In this document: positions 34,881 through 45,014 of the stretch, in pieces
Numbering within the stretch: the first letter of the stretch is position 1
Layout: each line of letters starts with the position of its first letter
Source: Bacteroidota bacterium
Lineage (GTDB): Bacteria > Bacteroidota > Bacteroidia > 2-12-FULL-35-15
Direction: 5' to 3'
NCBI GenBank assembly: GCA_947466965.1
Contig: CANIFU010000015.1
Coordinates: 1 to 50,514 of the forward strand
DNA: 50,514 nucleotides
The notes under the pieces: generated by a model
Seen by the model: only the letters and a program-made list of their open reading frames with translations
What the model was told of the DNA's origin: nothing
Database searches by the model: none
Position numbers and translations under genes: made by a program

Positions 34881-37661
34881 ATGACAGAAATTGATCGATT
34901 GAGCATTTTATTGGAGGAGGAGAAAAAAAAGAATTTGCTGCTTTCCGAAGAATTAAAGCATAAAAAACAACTGTTAGAATCAAATTTGAATAATAGCGAA
35001 TACGATACGTACCGCATTGTTATTGAATCTGCGAATGATATTATTTTTAAGACCGATCTAAAAGGTAATTTCACCTTTGTTAATCCTGCTGCAGAAATCA
35101 GAACAGGTTATTTGAATAACGAATTAATTGGCATGCATTTCATGTCAATAATTAGAGAAGACTTTAGAGGAGTTATTCAGCAAACGTATAAAGATCAATA
35201 TTTTTATAAACTAAATACGTCCTATTCCGAATTTCCTTTTATTTCAAAAAGTGGAAATGAAATTTGGGTAGGACAAAATGTTCAACCCATATTTAAAGAC
35301 AATGATGTAATTGGTTTTACGGCTATTGCAAGAGATATTACTGAACGCATAAAATCACAGGAACAATTACACATCGTAAATACACGCTTCGAATCGATTG
35401 TGAATAATCTTGATATTGGATTAGTATTGGAAGAAACCGATCGGAAGATTGTTATGACCAATCAAAAGTTTTGTACGCTTTTTAAGTATGAAATGAATCC
35501 ACTTGATTTGATCGGATTTGATTTTATCGTTTGTTTAAATGATGCAAAAGACTTTTTTCTCAAGGGCAATAAGCAAATTGAACTATTTAATAGTTTTGTT
35601 GAAAATAAAACGATCCAATTGGCTCATGAAGTGCCGCTTAGTGATGGCAGAGTGTTAGAGTGTGATTTTATTCCTTTATTCGTAAATTCAGAATATTCAG
35701 GCCATTTATGGAAATATACAGATGTGAGTGATAGAATAAATGCACAAAAAAAGCTGATACAAAATGAAGAGAAATACCGATTGATCATACAAAATATGAA
35801 TTTGGGACTTCTTGTTGTTGATAATGATGGGATTATTGTAGATTCAAATCCTAGTTTTTCTGATATGACAGGTTATGCAATTGAGGAACTAATCGGTAAG
35901 TCTGCAATGCATATTTTTTCACCTAATGATGAAATGTATAAACTGGAAAACGTTACGGATCTCAGAAAAAAAGGTATTTCTAATGCCTATGAACTCAACG
36001 TGAAGAAAAAAAATGGACAGAAAATTTGGATGCTGATAAGTGGTTCTCCCATTTTTGATGCAAATAATAATGTTATTGGTTCTATCGGTATTCACCTTGA
36101 CATTACAGATAGAAAGCTGCAGATGATTGAATTGATGCAAGCAAGGAAAAAAGCGGAGGAATCTGCCTATTCAAAAGAAATATTTCTTGCAAATATGAGT
36201 CATGAGATTAGAACACCTATGAATGCTATTATAGGTATGGCTAGGTTGTTAGAGGAATTGCCGATGTCCTCCAAGCAAACCGATTATATAAATGCAATAA
36301 AAATATCTTCTGAAAATCTCCTTTTTATTATTAATGACATTCTCGACTTTTCAAAAATAGATTTAGGAAAATTAGAGCTGGAAGAAAGTAATTTTAATTT
36401 CTTTTCCGTTTTGAAAAATATCATGGTGCAGTTTGAAATCAAAGCTGAAGAGAAAAATCTAGTGTTCAAAAAAGATATAGATCCGAAAATCTCTGAATTT
36501 TTTATATCAGACTCTGGCCGCCTTGCTCAAATTCTTACAAACCTTATTAGTAACGCTATTAAATTTACGCACGAAGGAGAAGTTAATTTAAGCTGCTCAT
36601 TAATAAGTGATTCAACAGATAAACAAGTCTTGAAATTTACCGTTTCCGACACTGGAATTGGAATTGAGCAGGAAAATAAAGACTTGATCTTTGAAAGTTT
36701 TATGCAAGAACATTCTTCTATTAATAGAAAATACGGCGGCACAGGTTTAGGACTTTCAATTTCACGTCAATTAGTTAAATTGTTTGATAGCGAATTTACC
36801 GTTTTAACTGAAAAAGAAAAGGGGAGTGCATTTAGTTTTGAGGTTGAATTGAAAAAAGGTAGCGCTTCTTTTACTGTTGCAAATCCTGAAAACACTATTG
36901 AAACATCTGAATTAAAAGGAAAGACAGTGCTTCTTGCTGAAGATAATAAGATAAATCAGATGCTTGCTGAAGTTATATTGCAAAATTTGGGTATGATTGT
37001 TACATTAGCTAATAATGGATATGAAGCAATTGAAATTCTTTTAGATCAAGATTTTGATATTATTCTTATGGATCTTCAAATGCCTCTTATTGACGGCTTA
37101 TCTGCCTCTAAAATCATCAGAAACAAAATTAGAAGTAATACTCCTATTATCGCTCTTACTGCTAATGCAATCATTGGTGATAAAGAAAAATGTATCGATG
37201 CAGGAATGGATGATTATATCTCAAAACCTTTTAATAAGCTTGACCTTGCTCATAAAATGTTGAGATTGATCTTCAAAAAGTCGGTCAGACATAGCGCTCT
37301 TTTGTTCACAAAAAAGCCTATCGATCCAATTTATGATTTAACTAGATTGCGGGTTCAATCAGCTCATGATGAATTGTTTGTCTTCAGAATTGTCGAATTG
37401 TTTTGCGATTTAATTACTGAAACAATTCAGAACATAGATGAAGCAATCGCTTTAAAAAATCTTAATTTAATTAAGGGTTACGCTCATAAAATTAAAGCCT
37501 CTATTGATTTACTTGAAATTACAGAGTTGAAAACTAAGGTAAGACAAATTGAAAATTACGAAAATTTTTCAGATGAATTCTTTATGCAGCAGATTACACA
37601 TTTTAAAGACAGTTTAAAATATATACAACTGTTGCTAAACAAAAATGAACTTTCTAAATAA
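34881..37661 (+). CDS. Soluble hybrid sensor histidine kinase (PAS-PAS-PAS-HisKA-HATPase-REC-HPt)
   Basis: A 926-residue cytosolic sensor. A short coiled coil (1-40) leads to three PAS domains (about 43-155, 165-285 and 293-412). The HisKA phospho-acceptor is H441 in NMSHEIRTPMNAI. The HATPase domain has NLISNAIKFTH, DTGIGIEQ and GGTGLGLSISRQ. A receiver domain follows (about 682-795), with phospho-acceptor D731 in LMDLQMP and the SKPF lysine. A C-terminal HPt-like domain (about 815-920) has H869 in AHKIKA. There is no transmembrane helix, so the signal is internal. All relay steps are in one chain, with no output domain and no adjacent response regulator, so the partner is elsewhere in the genome. 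Confidence 0.93.
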   Translation: MTEIDRLSILLEEEKKKNLLLSEELKHKKQLLESNLNNSEYDTYRIVIESANDIIFKTDLKGNFTFVNPAAEIRTGYLNNELIGMHFMSIIREDFRGVIQQTYKDQYFYKLNTSYSEFPFISKSGNEIWVGQNVQPIFKDNDVIGFTAIARDITERIKSQEQLHIVNTRFESIVNNLDIGLVLEETDRKIVMTNQKFCTLFKYEMNPLDLIGFDFIVCLNDAKDFFLKGNKQIELFNSFVENKTIQLAHEVPLSDGRVLECDFIPLFVNSEYSGHLWKYTDVSDRINAQKKLIQNEEKYRLIIQNMNLGLLVVDNDGIIVDSNPSFSDMTGYAIEELIGKSAMHIFSPNDEMYKLENVTDLRKKGISNAYELNVKKKNGQKIWMLISGSPIFDANNNVIGSIGIHLDITDRKLQMIELMQARKKAEESAYSKEIFLANMSHEIRTPMNAIIGMARLLEELPMSSKQTDYINAIKISSENLLFIINDILDFSKIDLGKLELEESNFNFFSVLKNIMVQFEIKAEEKNLVFKKDIDPKISEFFISDSGRLAQILTNLISNAIKFTHEGEVNLSCSLISDSTDKQVLKFTVSDTGIGIEQENKDLIFESFMQEHSSINRKYGGTGLGLSISRQLVKLFDSEFTVLTEKEKGSAFSFEVELKKGSASFTVANPENTIETSELKGKTVLLAEDNKINQMLAEVILQNLGMIVTLANNGYEAIEILLDQDFDIILMDLQMPLIDGLSASKIIRNKIRSNTPIIALTANAIIGDKEKCIDAGMDDYISKPFNKLDLAHKMLRLIFKKSVRHSALLFTKKPIDPIYDLTRLRVQSAHDELFVFRIVELFCDLITETIQNIDEAIALKNLNLIKGYAHKIKASIDLLEITELKTKVRQIENYENFSDEFFMQQITHFKDSLKYIQLLLNKNELSK

Positions 37662-37681
37662 TCTGCCAAATTTATTTTTTA

Positions 37682-38926
37682 TCACACCAAAAATTGCAAT
37701 AAATTAGTATTCTGATTCAAATATTCAAATTGAAATCCTGATCTTATTAAATTGTTTTTGAGTACATCGAGATCTTTGGGATTCTTGATCTCCAATCCTA
37801 CCAATGCGGGTCCGCTTTCTCGGTTATTTTTTTTTATATATTCAAAATGTACTATGTCATCCTCTAGCCCCAACACGTTGGAAACAAATTCTTTTAATGC
37901 ACCAGCACGTTGCGGAAAACGAATCACAAAAAAATGTTTGAACCCTTCATATTGCAGCGATCGTTCTCTAATCTCTTCCGTTCGCATAATATCATTGTTA
38001 CTTCCACTCACCACACAAATTACATTTTTATCTTTTAATTTTTCTCTTAAAAAATCCAATGCAGTAATTGTGAGTGCACCTGCTGGCTCTACAACTATTG
38101 CTTGCTGATTGTAGAGATTTAAAATAGTGGTACATACTTTCCCTTCAGGTACCAAAACAATTTCACTCAATCCTTCCTTGCAGATCGTAAATGTTTTATC
38201 ACCCACTTTTTTCACTGCTGCGCCATCCACAAATTTATCGATTGATGCTAACTCGGTATTTACTCCATTTCTTATTGAAACATACATAGACGGAGCGCCC
38301 TCCGGTTCTACACCTATTATTTTTGTGCCGGCGGAAGTATGTGAGAAATAACTGATTACACCTGCAGCCAATCCCCCACCTCCAATAGGAACAAGTACAT
38401 AATCGATTTTAAAATCAGCGTCTTCTATTATCTCTTTCGCTATAGTTGCTTGTCCTTCTATTACTTTTAAATCATCAAAAGGGTGAACGAAACTAGCAGC
38501 CTTGTCTTTGCAAAATTTAACTGCAGCACTATGTGCATCATCAAATGTATCACCTACTAATACTATATCTACATGTTCTTTCCCAAATAACTTCACCTGA
38601 TTTACTTTTTGTGATGGAGTTGTTGATGGCATAAATATAGTGCCTTTTATGTTTAACATTTTACAGGAATAAGCAACCCCTTGTGCATGATTTCCTGCAC
38701 TTGCACATACAATACCCTTTTGTTTTTCCTTTTCGGAAAGAGAAACAATTTTGTTATATGCCCCTCTAATTTTGTAGGAACGAACGATTTGTAAATCTTC
38801 CCGTTTTAGGTATACATTACAGCCATAGAATTCACTCAATTGTGCATTAAATTGCAAAGGAGTTCGTGTTGCTACGTGCTTTAAATTTTCTGCGGCTTTA
38901 TTTATAGCTGCTAATGGTCGTATCAT
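37682..38926 (-). CDS. ilvA: Threonine dehydratase (biosynthetic)
   Basis: Deaminates threonine to 2-oxobutanoate, the committed step of isoleucine synthesis. 414 residues. The fold-type II PLP domain (about 10-320) has the PLP lysine in RSYKIRGAYN, the CASAGNHAQGVAYSC loop and the GGGGLAAG phosphate-binding loop. A single ACT-like regulatory domain (about 330-414) begins at FKHFFVIRFPQRAGALKEF, so isoleucine feedback is plausible. It is the last gene of the ilv operon, overlapping ilvC by four bases (ATGA). Confidence 0.95.
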   Translation of the reverse strand: MIRPLAAINKAAENLKHVATRTPLQFNAQLSEFYGCNVYLKREDLQIVRSYKIRGAYNKIVSLSEKEKQKGIVCASAGNHAQGVAYSCKMLNIKGTIFMPSTTPSQKVNQVKLFGKEHVDIVLVGDTFDDAHSAAVKFCKDKAASFVHPFDDLKVIEGQATIAKEIIEDADFKIDYVLVPIGGGGLAAGVISYFSHTSAGTKIIGVEPEGAPSMYVSIRNGVNTELASIDKFVDGAAVKKVGDKTFTICKEGLSEIVLVPEGKVCTTILNLYNQQAIVVEPAGALTITALDFLREKLKDKNVICVVSGSNNDIMRTEEIRERSLQYEGFKHFFVIRFPQRAGALKEFVSNVLGLEDDIVHFEYIKKNNRESGPALVGLEIKNPKDLDVLKNNLIRSGFQFEYLNQNTNLLQFLV

Positions 38927-39960
38927 GGTCTTAGTTTTCTAACAGCTGCTCCCGCTTGCCATAATTCTGATTCTCTTATTTCTTTCAATTCTTTTTCTAA
39001 GTTTTCTCGGTACTCGGGTTTGCTGCCTTCAGCTATAACACGTTCAGCTTCTTTTCCCGAAGAAACGGCTTCATATATTTCTTTAAATACCGGTGTTGTT
39101 GCATTTCTGAATTTTATTTTCCAATCCAATGCTCCTCGTTGCGCTGTAACAGAAGTGTTTGCAAACATCCAATCCATTCCGTTTTCTGCTACAAGTGGCA
39201 TCAAGCTTTGTGTTAACTCTTCTACGGTTTCGTTGAATGCTTCGGAAGGTGAATGTCCTTTTTCACGCAACACACTATATTGAGCTTCAAATAATCCTGC
39301 CAATGCGCCCATTAAAATTCCCCGTTCACCGGTAAGATCCGAATACACCTCTTTCTTAAAATCTGTTTCAAATAAATATCCTGATCCAACTGCGATACCT
39401 AATGCGAGCACTCTGTATTTCGCTTTCCCAGTAGAATCTTGAAAAATAGCGTAGCTGGAGTTTAATCCTTTTCCCTCTAAAAATAATCGTCTTAATGATG
39501 TACCCGATCCTTTTGGTGCAACTAATATCACGTCCACATCTGCAGGTGGTACGATTCCTGTTTTTTCATGAAAAGTTATTCCGAAACCATGAGAAAAATA
39601 TAAGGCCTTGCCTGATGTAAGGTGTGGCTTTATCAATGGCCAGGTAGCAATTTGTCCTGCATCGGAAAGTAAATATTGTACAATGCTGGCGCGCTTTACT
39701 GCTTCCTCGATCTCAAACAAATTTTTGTTTTCTACCCAACCATCTGCTATTGCTTTATCCCAACTTTTACTTCCTTTCCGTTGACCAATAATCACATTGA
39801 TTCCGTTATCTTTTAAGTTCAATGACTGACCTGGTCCTTGAACTCCATAGCCGATCACGGCTACGGTCTCATTTTTTAATACTGCACGTGCCATTTCTAA
39901 TGTAAATTCTTCACGTGTTACTACGTTTTCTAAAACGCCTCCGAAATTAATCTGTGCCAT
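38923..39960 (-). CDS. ilvC: Ketol-acid reductoisomerase
   Basis: NAD(P)H- and Mg-dependent isomeroreductase common to valine, leucine and isoleucine synthesis. 345 residues, the short class I length. The Rossmann loop is GYGVQGPGQSLNLKDNG (about 38-54), followed by the IGQRKGSKSWDKA cofactor-selecting region, SHGFGITFHE, VAPKGSGTSLRRLF and the C-terminal knotted helical domain with DLTGERGILMGAL and ETVEELTQSLMP. It overlaps ilvA by four bases and follows ilvN by four. Confidence 0.95.
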   Translation of the reverse strand: MAQINFGGVLENVVTREEFTLEMARAVLKNETVAVIGYGVQGPGQSLNLKDNGINVIIGQRKGSKSWDKAIADGWVENKNLFEIEEAVKRASIVQYLLSDAGQIATWPLIKPHLTSGKALYFSHGFGITFHEKTGIVPPADVDVILVAPKGSGTSLRRLFLEGKGLNSSYAIFQDSTGKAKYRVLALGIAVGSGYLFETDFKKEVYSDLTGERGILMGALAGLFEAQYSVLREKGHSPSEAFNETVEELTQSLMPLVAENGMDWMFANTSVTAQRGALDWKIKFRNATTPVFKEIYEAVSSGKEAERVIAEGSKPEYRENLEKELKEIRESELWQAGAAVRKLRP

Positions 39961-39964
39961 AATT

Positions 39965-40522
39965 TTAATTGTAATTAAAGTGTTTAATTGTTTTTGTACT
40001 GTTATTTTCGATTTCTTTTAAATAGGTGTTCAATGTTTTCATCGGTTTAGTGATGGCTACTTTTCCACTGCGTGCAAATTCCAGCATTCCAAATTTTTCA
40101 AGTTCATTGAATAAACGGCTTATCTCTGGCTCTTCACCGGTTTTTTCTACCACAATATATTCTGATGATACACTAAGTATTGTTGCATGATTTTCTTTTA
40201 TCGTACGTGTGAAAAGTTCATTTTCTTTCAAGGCATCCCCAGAAACTTTGTAGAGCGCAATTTCTCTACTCACAATCTCTGGTGATTGATGATAAAATGC
40301 TTTTAATACTTCTATTTGTTTATCGATTTGTCCGACTAGTTTTTCAACAAGGTCTTTTGTTACATTTACCACAATCGTATATCTGTAAATACTTTTTACT
40401 TCGCTTACGCTCGCCGTTATACTTTCGATATTAATGTGTCGTCGTGTAAAAATGATTGTTATTCTGTTTAGTAATCCTATTCTATCTTCCGTAAAGATGG
40501 AAATGGTATATGTTGTTTTCAT
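39965..40522 (-). CDS. ilvN: Acetolactate synthase small (regulatory) subunit
   Basis: Regulatory partner of IlvB, 185 residues. The N-terminal ACT domain (about 1-80) starts TYTISIFTEDRIGLLNRITIIF and contains the RRHINIESITASVSE block that usually binds the feedback inhibitor valine. The C-terminal acetolactate-synthase small-subunit domain covers about 85-170. It lies four bases downstream of ilvB and four upstream of ilvC, in one transcript. Confidence 0.94.
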   Translation of the reverse strand: MKTTYTISIFTEDRIGLLNRITIIFTRRHINIESITASVSEVKSIYRYTIVVNVTKDLVEKLVGQIDKQIEVLKAFYHQSPEIVSREIALYKVSGDALKENELFTRTIKENHATILSVSSEYIVVEKTGEEPEISRLFNELEKFGMLEFARSGKVAITKPMKTLNTYLKEIENNSTKTIKHFNYN

Positions 40523-40526
40523 GTTT

Positions 40527-42236
40527 TTATTCTAATATTATTTCTGATACACTCGATCCGGTTGTTACCATCGGAAAAACATTTTCTTCATTTTCAACAA
40601 CTACCTCCAATAGAAAAGATTCTTTGCTGTTTAACATTTCTGATAATCCATTCTGTAGTGCATTTCGTTCCGTCACTTTTTTTCCTTGTATGCCATATCC
40701 TTTTGCGATGGTAATAAAATCAGGGTTTTTCATTTCTGTAAAAGAGTATCTTCTATCAAAAAACAATTGCTGCCATTGACGCACCATTCCTAAAAAATTA
40801 TTGTTCAGGATAAGTATCTTTACTGCGATATTACTTTGCATAATGGTTCCCAGTTCCTGTATGGTCATTTGAAATCCACCATCTCCCAACACTGCAATCA
40901 CTTGTTTGGTGGGCATCGCAACTTTTGCTCCGATGGCTGCTGGTAATCCAAATCCCATTGTTCCCAACCCTCCTGATGTTACAAAATGATTAGGCAGTTT
41001 GCATTTATAATAGCGGGATGTGACCATCTGATGTTGACCAACATCGGTTACTACCACCGCTTTTCCTTCGGTAAGCTTGTTCAATTTGTGGATAACTTCC
41101 GACATTAAAATATTTTTTGTGTTCGGCTGTATAGCATGTTTAATAACCTTATCATGCTCAATAGCATCACAGTATTTAAATTTTTCAATCCATGCTGAAT
41201 GATATTTATGTTCGATTAGGGGAAGTATGGCTTGCATCGATTCTTTTGCATCTCCAATTATAGCTACATCTGTAGGTACGATCTTGTTGACTTCTGAAGG
41301 ATCAATCTCAAAATGAATCACCTTTGCTTGCTTTGCATATTTTTCTAAATTGCCGGTTACACGGTCATCGAAGCGCATTCCGATTGCTATCAAAACATCG
41401 CAGGAATTGGTTAGTAAATTTGGTCCATAGTTTCCGTGCATTCCTAAATATCCTGCATACAAGAAATGATCCGGCGGAAATGCAGATAATCCTAAGAGGG
41501 TAGAGGCTACGGGTATTTTTCCTTTTTCTGCTACAGCCAATAATTCTTTTTCAGCTCCCGATAATAATACTCCGTGACCGCACAAAATAAAAGGGCGCGT
41601 TGCAGCATTTATGATTGCAGCCGCTTTTTTTATATCACCCTCTTTTACTTTTGCACTTGGAAAATAACTTCGGATACTTTCGCATTTTTTATAGTTGTAA
41701 ATGGTCTTTCCGAATTGAGCATCTTTCGTTATGTCAACTAACACAGGACCAGGTCTTCCGCTTGTTGCTATATAAAAAGCTTTCGCGATTGCTGGAGCGA
41801 TATCTTCCGCTTTTGTAACTTGTATATTCCATTTGGTAACTGGCATTGAAATACCTACTACATCTGTTTCCTGAAATGCATCTGTTCCTAGTAAGTGAGA
41901 TGCAACTTGTCCTGTGATACAAACAATCGGTGTTGAGTCGATTTGTGCATCCGCTATACCTGTTATTAAATTTGTAGCACCGGGTCCCGAAGTAGCAAAC
42001 ACAACTCCAGGTTTTCCTGATACACGGGAATATCCTTGTGCTGCATGTGTTGCACCCTGTTCATGTCTCACTAGATAATGATTTAGTTGCCCGGTGTAAT
42101 CATACAACGCATCGTAAACTGGCATAATCGCTCCACCAGGATAACCAAAAACAGTACTTACATTTTCATCCAGCAACGATAAAATCAATGCTTCGGCTCC
42201 GCTTACTTCTTGATTATCTTTTGTATGTTTTTTCAT
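40527..42236 (-). CDS. ilvB: Acetolactate synthase large (catalytic) subunit
   Basis: Thiamine-diphosphate enzyme forming acetolactate and acetohydroxybutyrate. 569 residues, full length. The N-terminal pyrimidine domain has GYPGGAIMPVYDAL and the catalytic glutamate in RHEQGATHAAQGYSR. The central FAD-binding domain follows, and the C-terminal domain has the GDGGFQMTIQEL...NNNF diphosphate motif. It is followed by its regulatory subunit after four bases and preceded by ilvD. Confidence 0.96.
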   Translation of the reverse strand: MKKHTKDNQEVSGAEALILSLLDENVSTVFGYPGGAIMPVYDALYDYTGQLNHYLVRHEQGATHAAQGYSRVSGKPGVVFATSGPGATNLITGIADAQIDSTPIVCITGQVASHLLGTDAFQETDVVGISMPVTKWNIQVTKAEDIAPAIAKAFYIATSGRPGPVLVDITKDAQFGKTIYNYKKCESIRSYFPSAKVKEGDIKKAAAIINAATRPFILCGHGVLLSGAEKELLAVAEKGKIPVASTLLGLSAFPPDHFLYAGYLGMHGNYGPNLLTNSCDVLIAIGMRFDDRVTGNLEKYAKQAKVIHFEIDPSEVNKIVPTDVAIIGDAKESMQAILPLIEHKYHSAWIEKFKYCDAIEHDKVIKHAIQPNTKNILMSEVIHKLNKLTEGKAVVVTDVGQHQMVTSRYYKCKLPNHFVTSGGLGTMGFGLPAAIGAKVAMPTKQVIAVLGDGGFQMTIQELGTIMQSNIAVKILILNNNFLGMVRQWQQLFFDRRYSFTEMKNPDFITIAKGYGIQGKKVTERNALQNGLSEMLNSKESFLLEVVVENEENVFPMVTTGSSVSEIILE

Positions 42237-42247
42237 TTTAAATTTTC

Positions 42248-43921
42248 CTATAGATCAGTTAAACATCCTGTGCTGGCTGAACTTACTTGCTTTGCATATT
42301 TATACAGTACTCCGTTCTTAACTTTTAATTCGGGCTGTTTCCATTTTTTTTTACGTTCTGCTAAATATGCATCTGTGAGTTCTACATTTATTTTATTATT
42401 AACCGCATCTATCTTTATCATATCTCCGTTTAATATGAAAGCAATTGGTCCTCCGTCAAATGCTTCCGGACTAACATGTCCAACTACAAATCCATGTGTT
42501 CCCCCCGAAAATCTACCGTCGGTAATCAATGCAACGCTATTTCCTAATCCTGCACCAATTAGTGCGGATGTTGGTTTTAACATCTCCGGCATTCCTGGGC
42601 CTCCTTTAGGCCCCTCATTGCGTATTACCAAAACATTGCCTGGTTTTACCTTGCCCAATCGAATTCCCTGTATACATTCAACTTCATTTTCAAAAACAAT
42701 TGCCGGACCGATGAATGTTTCACCTTCTTTGCCAGTTATTTTTGCAACGCATCCTTCCGGAGCGAGGTTGCCATACATCACTCTTAAATGTCCGCTGCTT
42801 TTTATAGGTGTCTCTGTTGGTAATATCACGGTTTGACCTGCCTTTAATTCTTTTACTTCAGAAAGATTTTCTGCTATTGTTTTTCCTGTTACTGTTAAGC
42901 ATTCACCATGTAATAATTTTTTTTCTAATAAGTAGTTCATTACCGATGGTATCCCACCTACAGCATATACATCTTCCATTAAATACTTTCCACTGGGTTT
43001 GAGGTCAGCCAATACTGGCGTTTTTTCATTGATGCGGCTTACGTCTTTTAAAGTAAAGTCAATGTTCGCTGTTTTTGCCATTGCCAATAAATGCAAAACC
43101 GCATTCGTAGAACCTCCTAATACGATTACTACTGTTAATGCATTTTCAAATGATTTTTTACTAAGGATGTCTGAAGGCTTTATATCTTTTTCAAGGAGTA
43201 CTTTTAAAAATTTACCTGCATCCAAACATTCTTCTTTTTTCTCTTTACTCATTGCCGGATTCGACGCGCTATATGGCAAACTTAATCCCAATGCTTCAAT
43301 TGCAGAGGACATGGTATTGGCTGTATACATTCCTCCGCAGGCACCTGCACCCGGACAAGCATTTTTTATGATACCTTTAAAATCATCATCGCTTATTTTA
43401 CCCGCATACTTTTCTCCCAGTGCTTCAAATGCTGAAACGATATTTAATTTTTTCTCCTTGTATTTTCCAGATGCAATCGTACCGCCATAAACCATTATCG
43501 ATGGACGATTTACTCGAATCATTGCCATAGTAACACCCGGCATATTTTTGTCGCATCCGGCTATAGTAATCAAACCATCATAATAATGAGCTGAAGTAAC
43601 AGCTTCAATAGAATCAGCTATTATCTCCCTTGAAACAAGAGAATAGCGCATGCCTTCCGTGCCATTGGTGATGCCATCACTGATCCCAATCGTGTTAAAT
43701 TGCAGTCCGACCATACCGCTTTTTTGTACTCCTTCTTTGACATGTTTTGAAAGCACATTCAAATGCATGTTGCACGTATTTCCTTCATACCAGGTTGATG
43801 CTATACCAACTTGTGCTTTTTTCATATCGTCATCTGTTAATCCAACACCATAGAGCATTGCTTGTGATGCTGGCTGCGACTCATCCTGAGTAACTGTTTT
43901 GCTGTATTTATTTAAATCCAT
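42248..43921 (-). CDS. ilvD: Dihydroxy-acid dehydratase
   Basis: Iron-sulfur dehydratase of valine and isoleucine synthesis. 557 residues, full length. Cluster cysteines are visible in [16 protein letters not shown] and [16 protein letters not shown]. The [14 protein letters not shown] block and the [19 protein letters not shown] region are also present. It lies two bases downstream of ilvE and 11 upstream of ilvB. Confidence 0.96.
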   Translation of the reverse strand: MDLNKYSKTVTQDESQPASQAMLYGVGLTDDDMKKAQVGIASTWYEGNTCNMHLNVLSKHVKEGVQKSGMVGLQFNTIGISDGITNGTEGMRYSLVSREIIADSIEAVTSAHYYDGLITIAGCDKNMPGVTMAMIRVNRPSIMVYGGTIASGKYKEKKLNIVSAFEALGEKYAGKISDDDFKGIIKNACPGAGACGGMYTANTMSSAIEALGLSLPYSASNPAMSKEKKEECLDAGKFLKVLLEKDIKPSDILSKKSFENALTVVIVLGGSTNAVLHLLAMAKTANIDFTLKDVSRINEKTPVLADLKPSGKYLMEDVYAVGGIPSVMNYLLEKKLLHGECLTVTGKTIAENLSEVKELKAGQTVILPTETPIKSSGHLRVMYGNLAPEGCVAKITGKEGETFIGPAIVFENEVECIQGIRLGKVKPGNVLVIRNEGPKGGPGMPEMLKPTSALIGAGLGNSVALITDGRFSGGTHGFVVGHVSPEAFDGGPIAFILNGDMIKIDAVNNKINVELTDAYLAERKKKWKQPELKVKNGVLYKYAKQVSSASTGCLTDL

Positions 43922-43923
43922 AT

Positions 43924-44814
43924 TTATACAAATGAAAAATTTCCATATTCATTAAAAGAGACTCTGCGAGTATATTTTGCTTGCAATACCGATCCAAGTG
44001 TTTCTTCCCATTTTAATTTAAAATTGACTCTGTCTAAAGATTGTATGCCTGCCACTTCTGCTGCTGTTCCTGTGAAAAATGCACTATCTGCTCCTTTTAC
44101 TTCTTCGGGTGTAAAATGTTTTTCTATTAATCTAAATCCTAACTCTTCACACAATTCAAACATTGTTGCTCGAGTAATACCTGGTAATATATTTCCTAAG
44201 GGGGAAGTGAAAAGTACTTCGTCTTTTTCAAAAAAGAAATTCGCTCCCGGACCTTCAGCTACAAAACCATTTGCATCCAATAGCAGTGCTTCATCATATC
44301 CTTTTTGTTTTGCTTCTGTTGTTGCTAAAATGGAGTTGACATAATGACCGGTTACTTTTGCTTCCACATGGCACGATTTAGGATTCGGACGTTGATAGGA
44401 TGAGGTCATTACATCTAGCAATTTTGTTCCTAAATATTTACCCCATTCCCATGCGCAAAGCATTACATGTACTTCATTTGTAGGTATTAGCGACATGTTA
44501 GCACCAGCAAATACTAAGGGGCGGATATACGCATTTCCTAAATTATTTTTCTCCAATAACTCATACGTGAATTTTGTAAATTCTTCAGCCGTATAGGGGA
44601 CTTTCAGATACATTTTTTCTGCGGAGTGCAATAAACGTTTGTAATGCTCCTCAGATTTGAAAACTTTTGTTCCATCAGGTGTTGCATATGATCTTATTCC
44701 TTCAAATACTCCGTTGCCGTAATGCATGGATTGTACATACGGACTAACCTGAAGGTCTTTTGCTTTCAGCCATTGTCCGTTAAAAAATACGAGTGTGTTG
44801 TCGTTGAAATACAT
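43924..44814 (-). CDS. ilvE: Branched-chain amino acid aminotransferase
   Basis: Class IV PLP aminotransferase for the last step of Val, Leu and Ile synthesis. I start it at ATG 44814 ([16 protein letters not shown]), giving 296 residues, the family length. The frame is also open upstream to 44892, but those 26 codons read straight through the terminator hairpin of the second attenuator and do not resemble the family. Motifs: [14 protein letters not shown] near the start, IRPLVFAG, the PLP lysine region [20 protein letters not shown], and [17 protein letters not shown]. It is the first structural gene of the ilv operon and directly follows the double attenuator. Confidence 0.93.
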   Translation of the reverse strand: MYFNDNTLVFFNGQWLKAKDLQVSPYVQSMHYGNGVFEGIRSYATPDGTKVFKSEEHYKRLLHSAEKMYLKVPYTAEEFTKFTYELLEKNNLGNAYIRPLVFAGANMSLIPTNEVHVMLCAWEWGKYLGTKLLDVMTSSYQRPNPKSCHVEAKVTGHYVNSILATTEAKQKGYDEALLLDANGFVAEGPGANFFFEKDEVLFTSPLGNILPGITRATMFELCEELGFRLIEKHFTPEEVKGADSAFFTGTAAEVAGIQSLDRVNFKLKWEETLGSVLQAKYTRRVSFNEYGNFSFV

Positions 44815-44848
44815 TTTTTTGTTTTTTTTAATTAGTTGATATAAAATT

Positions 44849-44882
44849 AAAAAGCCCTTCACATTTTTGAGAAGGGCTTTTT
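44849..44882 (-). terminator. Attenuator terminator 2, just upstream of ilvE
   Basis: On the minus strand AAAAAGCCCTTC (44882-44871) pairs perfectly with GAAGGGCTTTTT (44860-44849) around a 10-base loop, followed by AATTTT. It lies 34 bases before the ilvE ATG and after leader peptide 2. Its 5' arm is shared with antiterminator 2. Confidence 0.85.
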
Positions 44883-44899
44883 TAAAAGTCACTTCTCAA
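44867..44899 (-). promoter_or_regulatory. Antiterminator 2 of the ilv leader
   Basis: On the minus strand TTGAGAAG (44899-44892), starting two bases after the leader-2 stop codon, is perfectly complementary to CTTCTCAA (44874-44867). The second segment is the inner part of terminator arm 44882-44871 plus its loop, so antiterminator and terminator exclude each other. A ribosome at the leader stop would cover the first arm and let the terminator form; a ribosome stalled earlier on the isoleucine codons would not. Confidence 0.75.
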
Positions 44900-44901
44900 C
44901 C

Positions 44902-44943
44902 CTAAGGATGAATAATGATGAATGAAATAATTGTTGTTTTCAT
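44902..44943 (-). CDS. ilv leader peptide 2 (isoleucine-rich, 13 aa)
   Basis: ATG at 44943-44941 encodes MKTTIISFIIIHP and a TAG stop at 44904-44902. Five of 13 residues are isoleucine, in runs of two and three, and two are threonine, the isoleucine precursor. The stop codon is placed two bases before the antiterminator arm. It shares the I-I-H-P end with leader peptide 1 and lies 87 bases upstream of the ilvE start. Too short for normal gene calling; the call rests on composition and on the coupled RNA structures. Confidence 0.8.
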   Translation of the reverse strand: MKTTIISFIIIHP

Positions 44944-44959
44944 AATTTATAAAATAAAA

Positions 44960-44986
44960 AAAGCCTTTCCGGTAAGGAAAGGCTTT
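44960..44986 (-). terminator. Attenuator terminator 1 in the ilv leader
   Basis: On the minus strand AAAGCCTTTCC (44986-44976) pairs perfectly with GGAAAGGCTTT (44970-44960) around a TTACC loop, followed by TTTTATTTTAT. It lies between leader peptides 1 and 2, and its 5' arm overlaps antiterminator 1. Confidence 0.85.
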
Positions 44987-45014
44987 CTATAAAATATAGT
45001 AATATCCTCTCCCT
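44974..45014 (-). promoter_or_regulatory. Antiterminator 1 of the ilv leader
   Basis: On the minus strand AGGGAGAGG (45014-45006), which begins with the last base of the leader-1 stop codon, can pair with CCTTTCCTT (44982-44974) over nine bases with two G-U pairs. The second segment is most of the terminator-1 5' arm and loop, so the two structures exclude each other. Confidence 0.7.

Noticed and set aside
42210-42836. 208-codon plus-strand frame antisense to ilvD
   Set aside because: Shadow of the conserved ilvD frame; its product has no coherent motifs.
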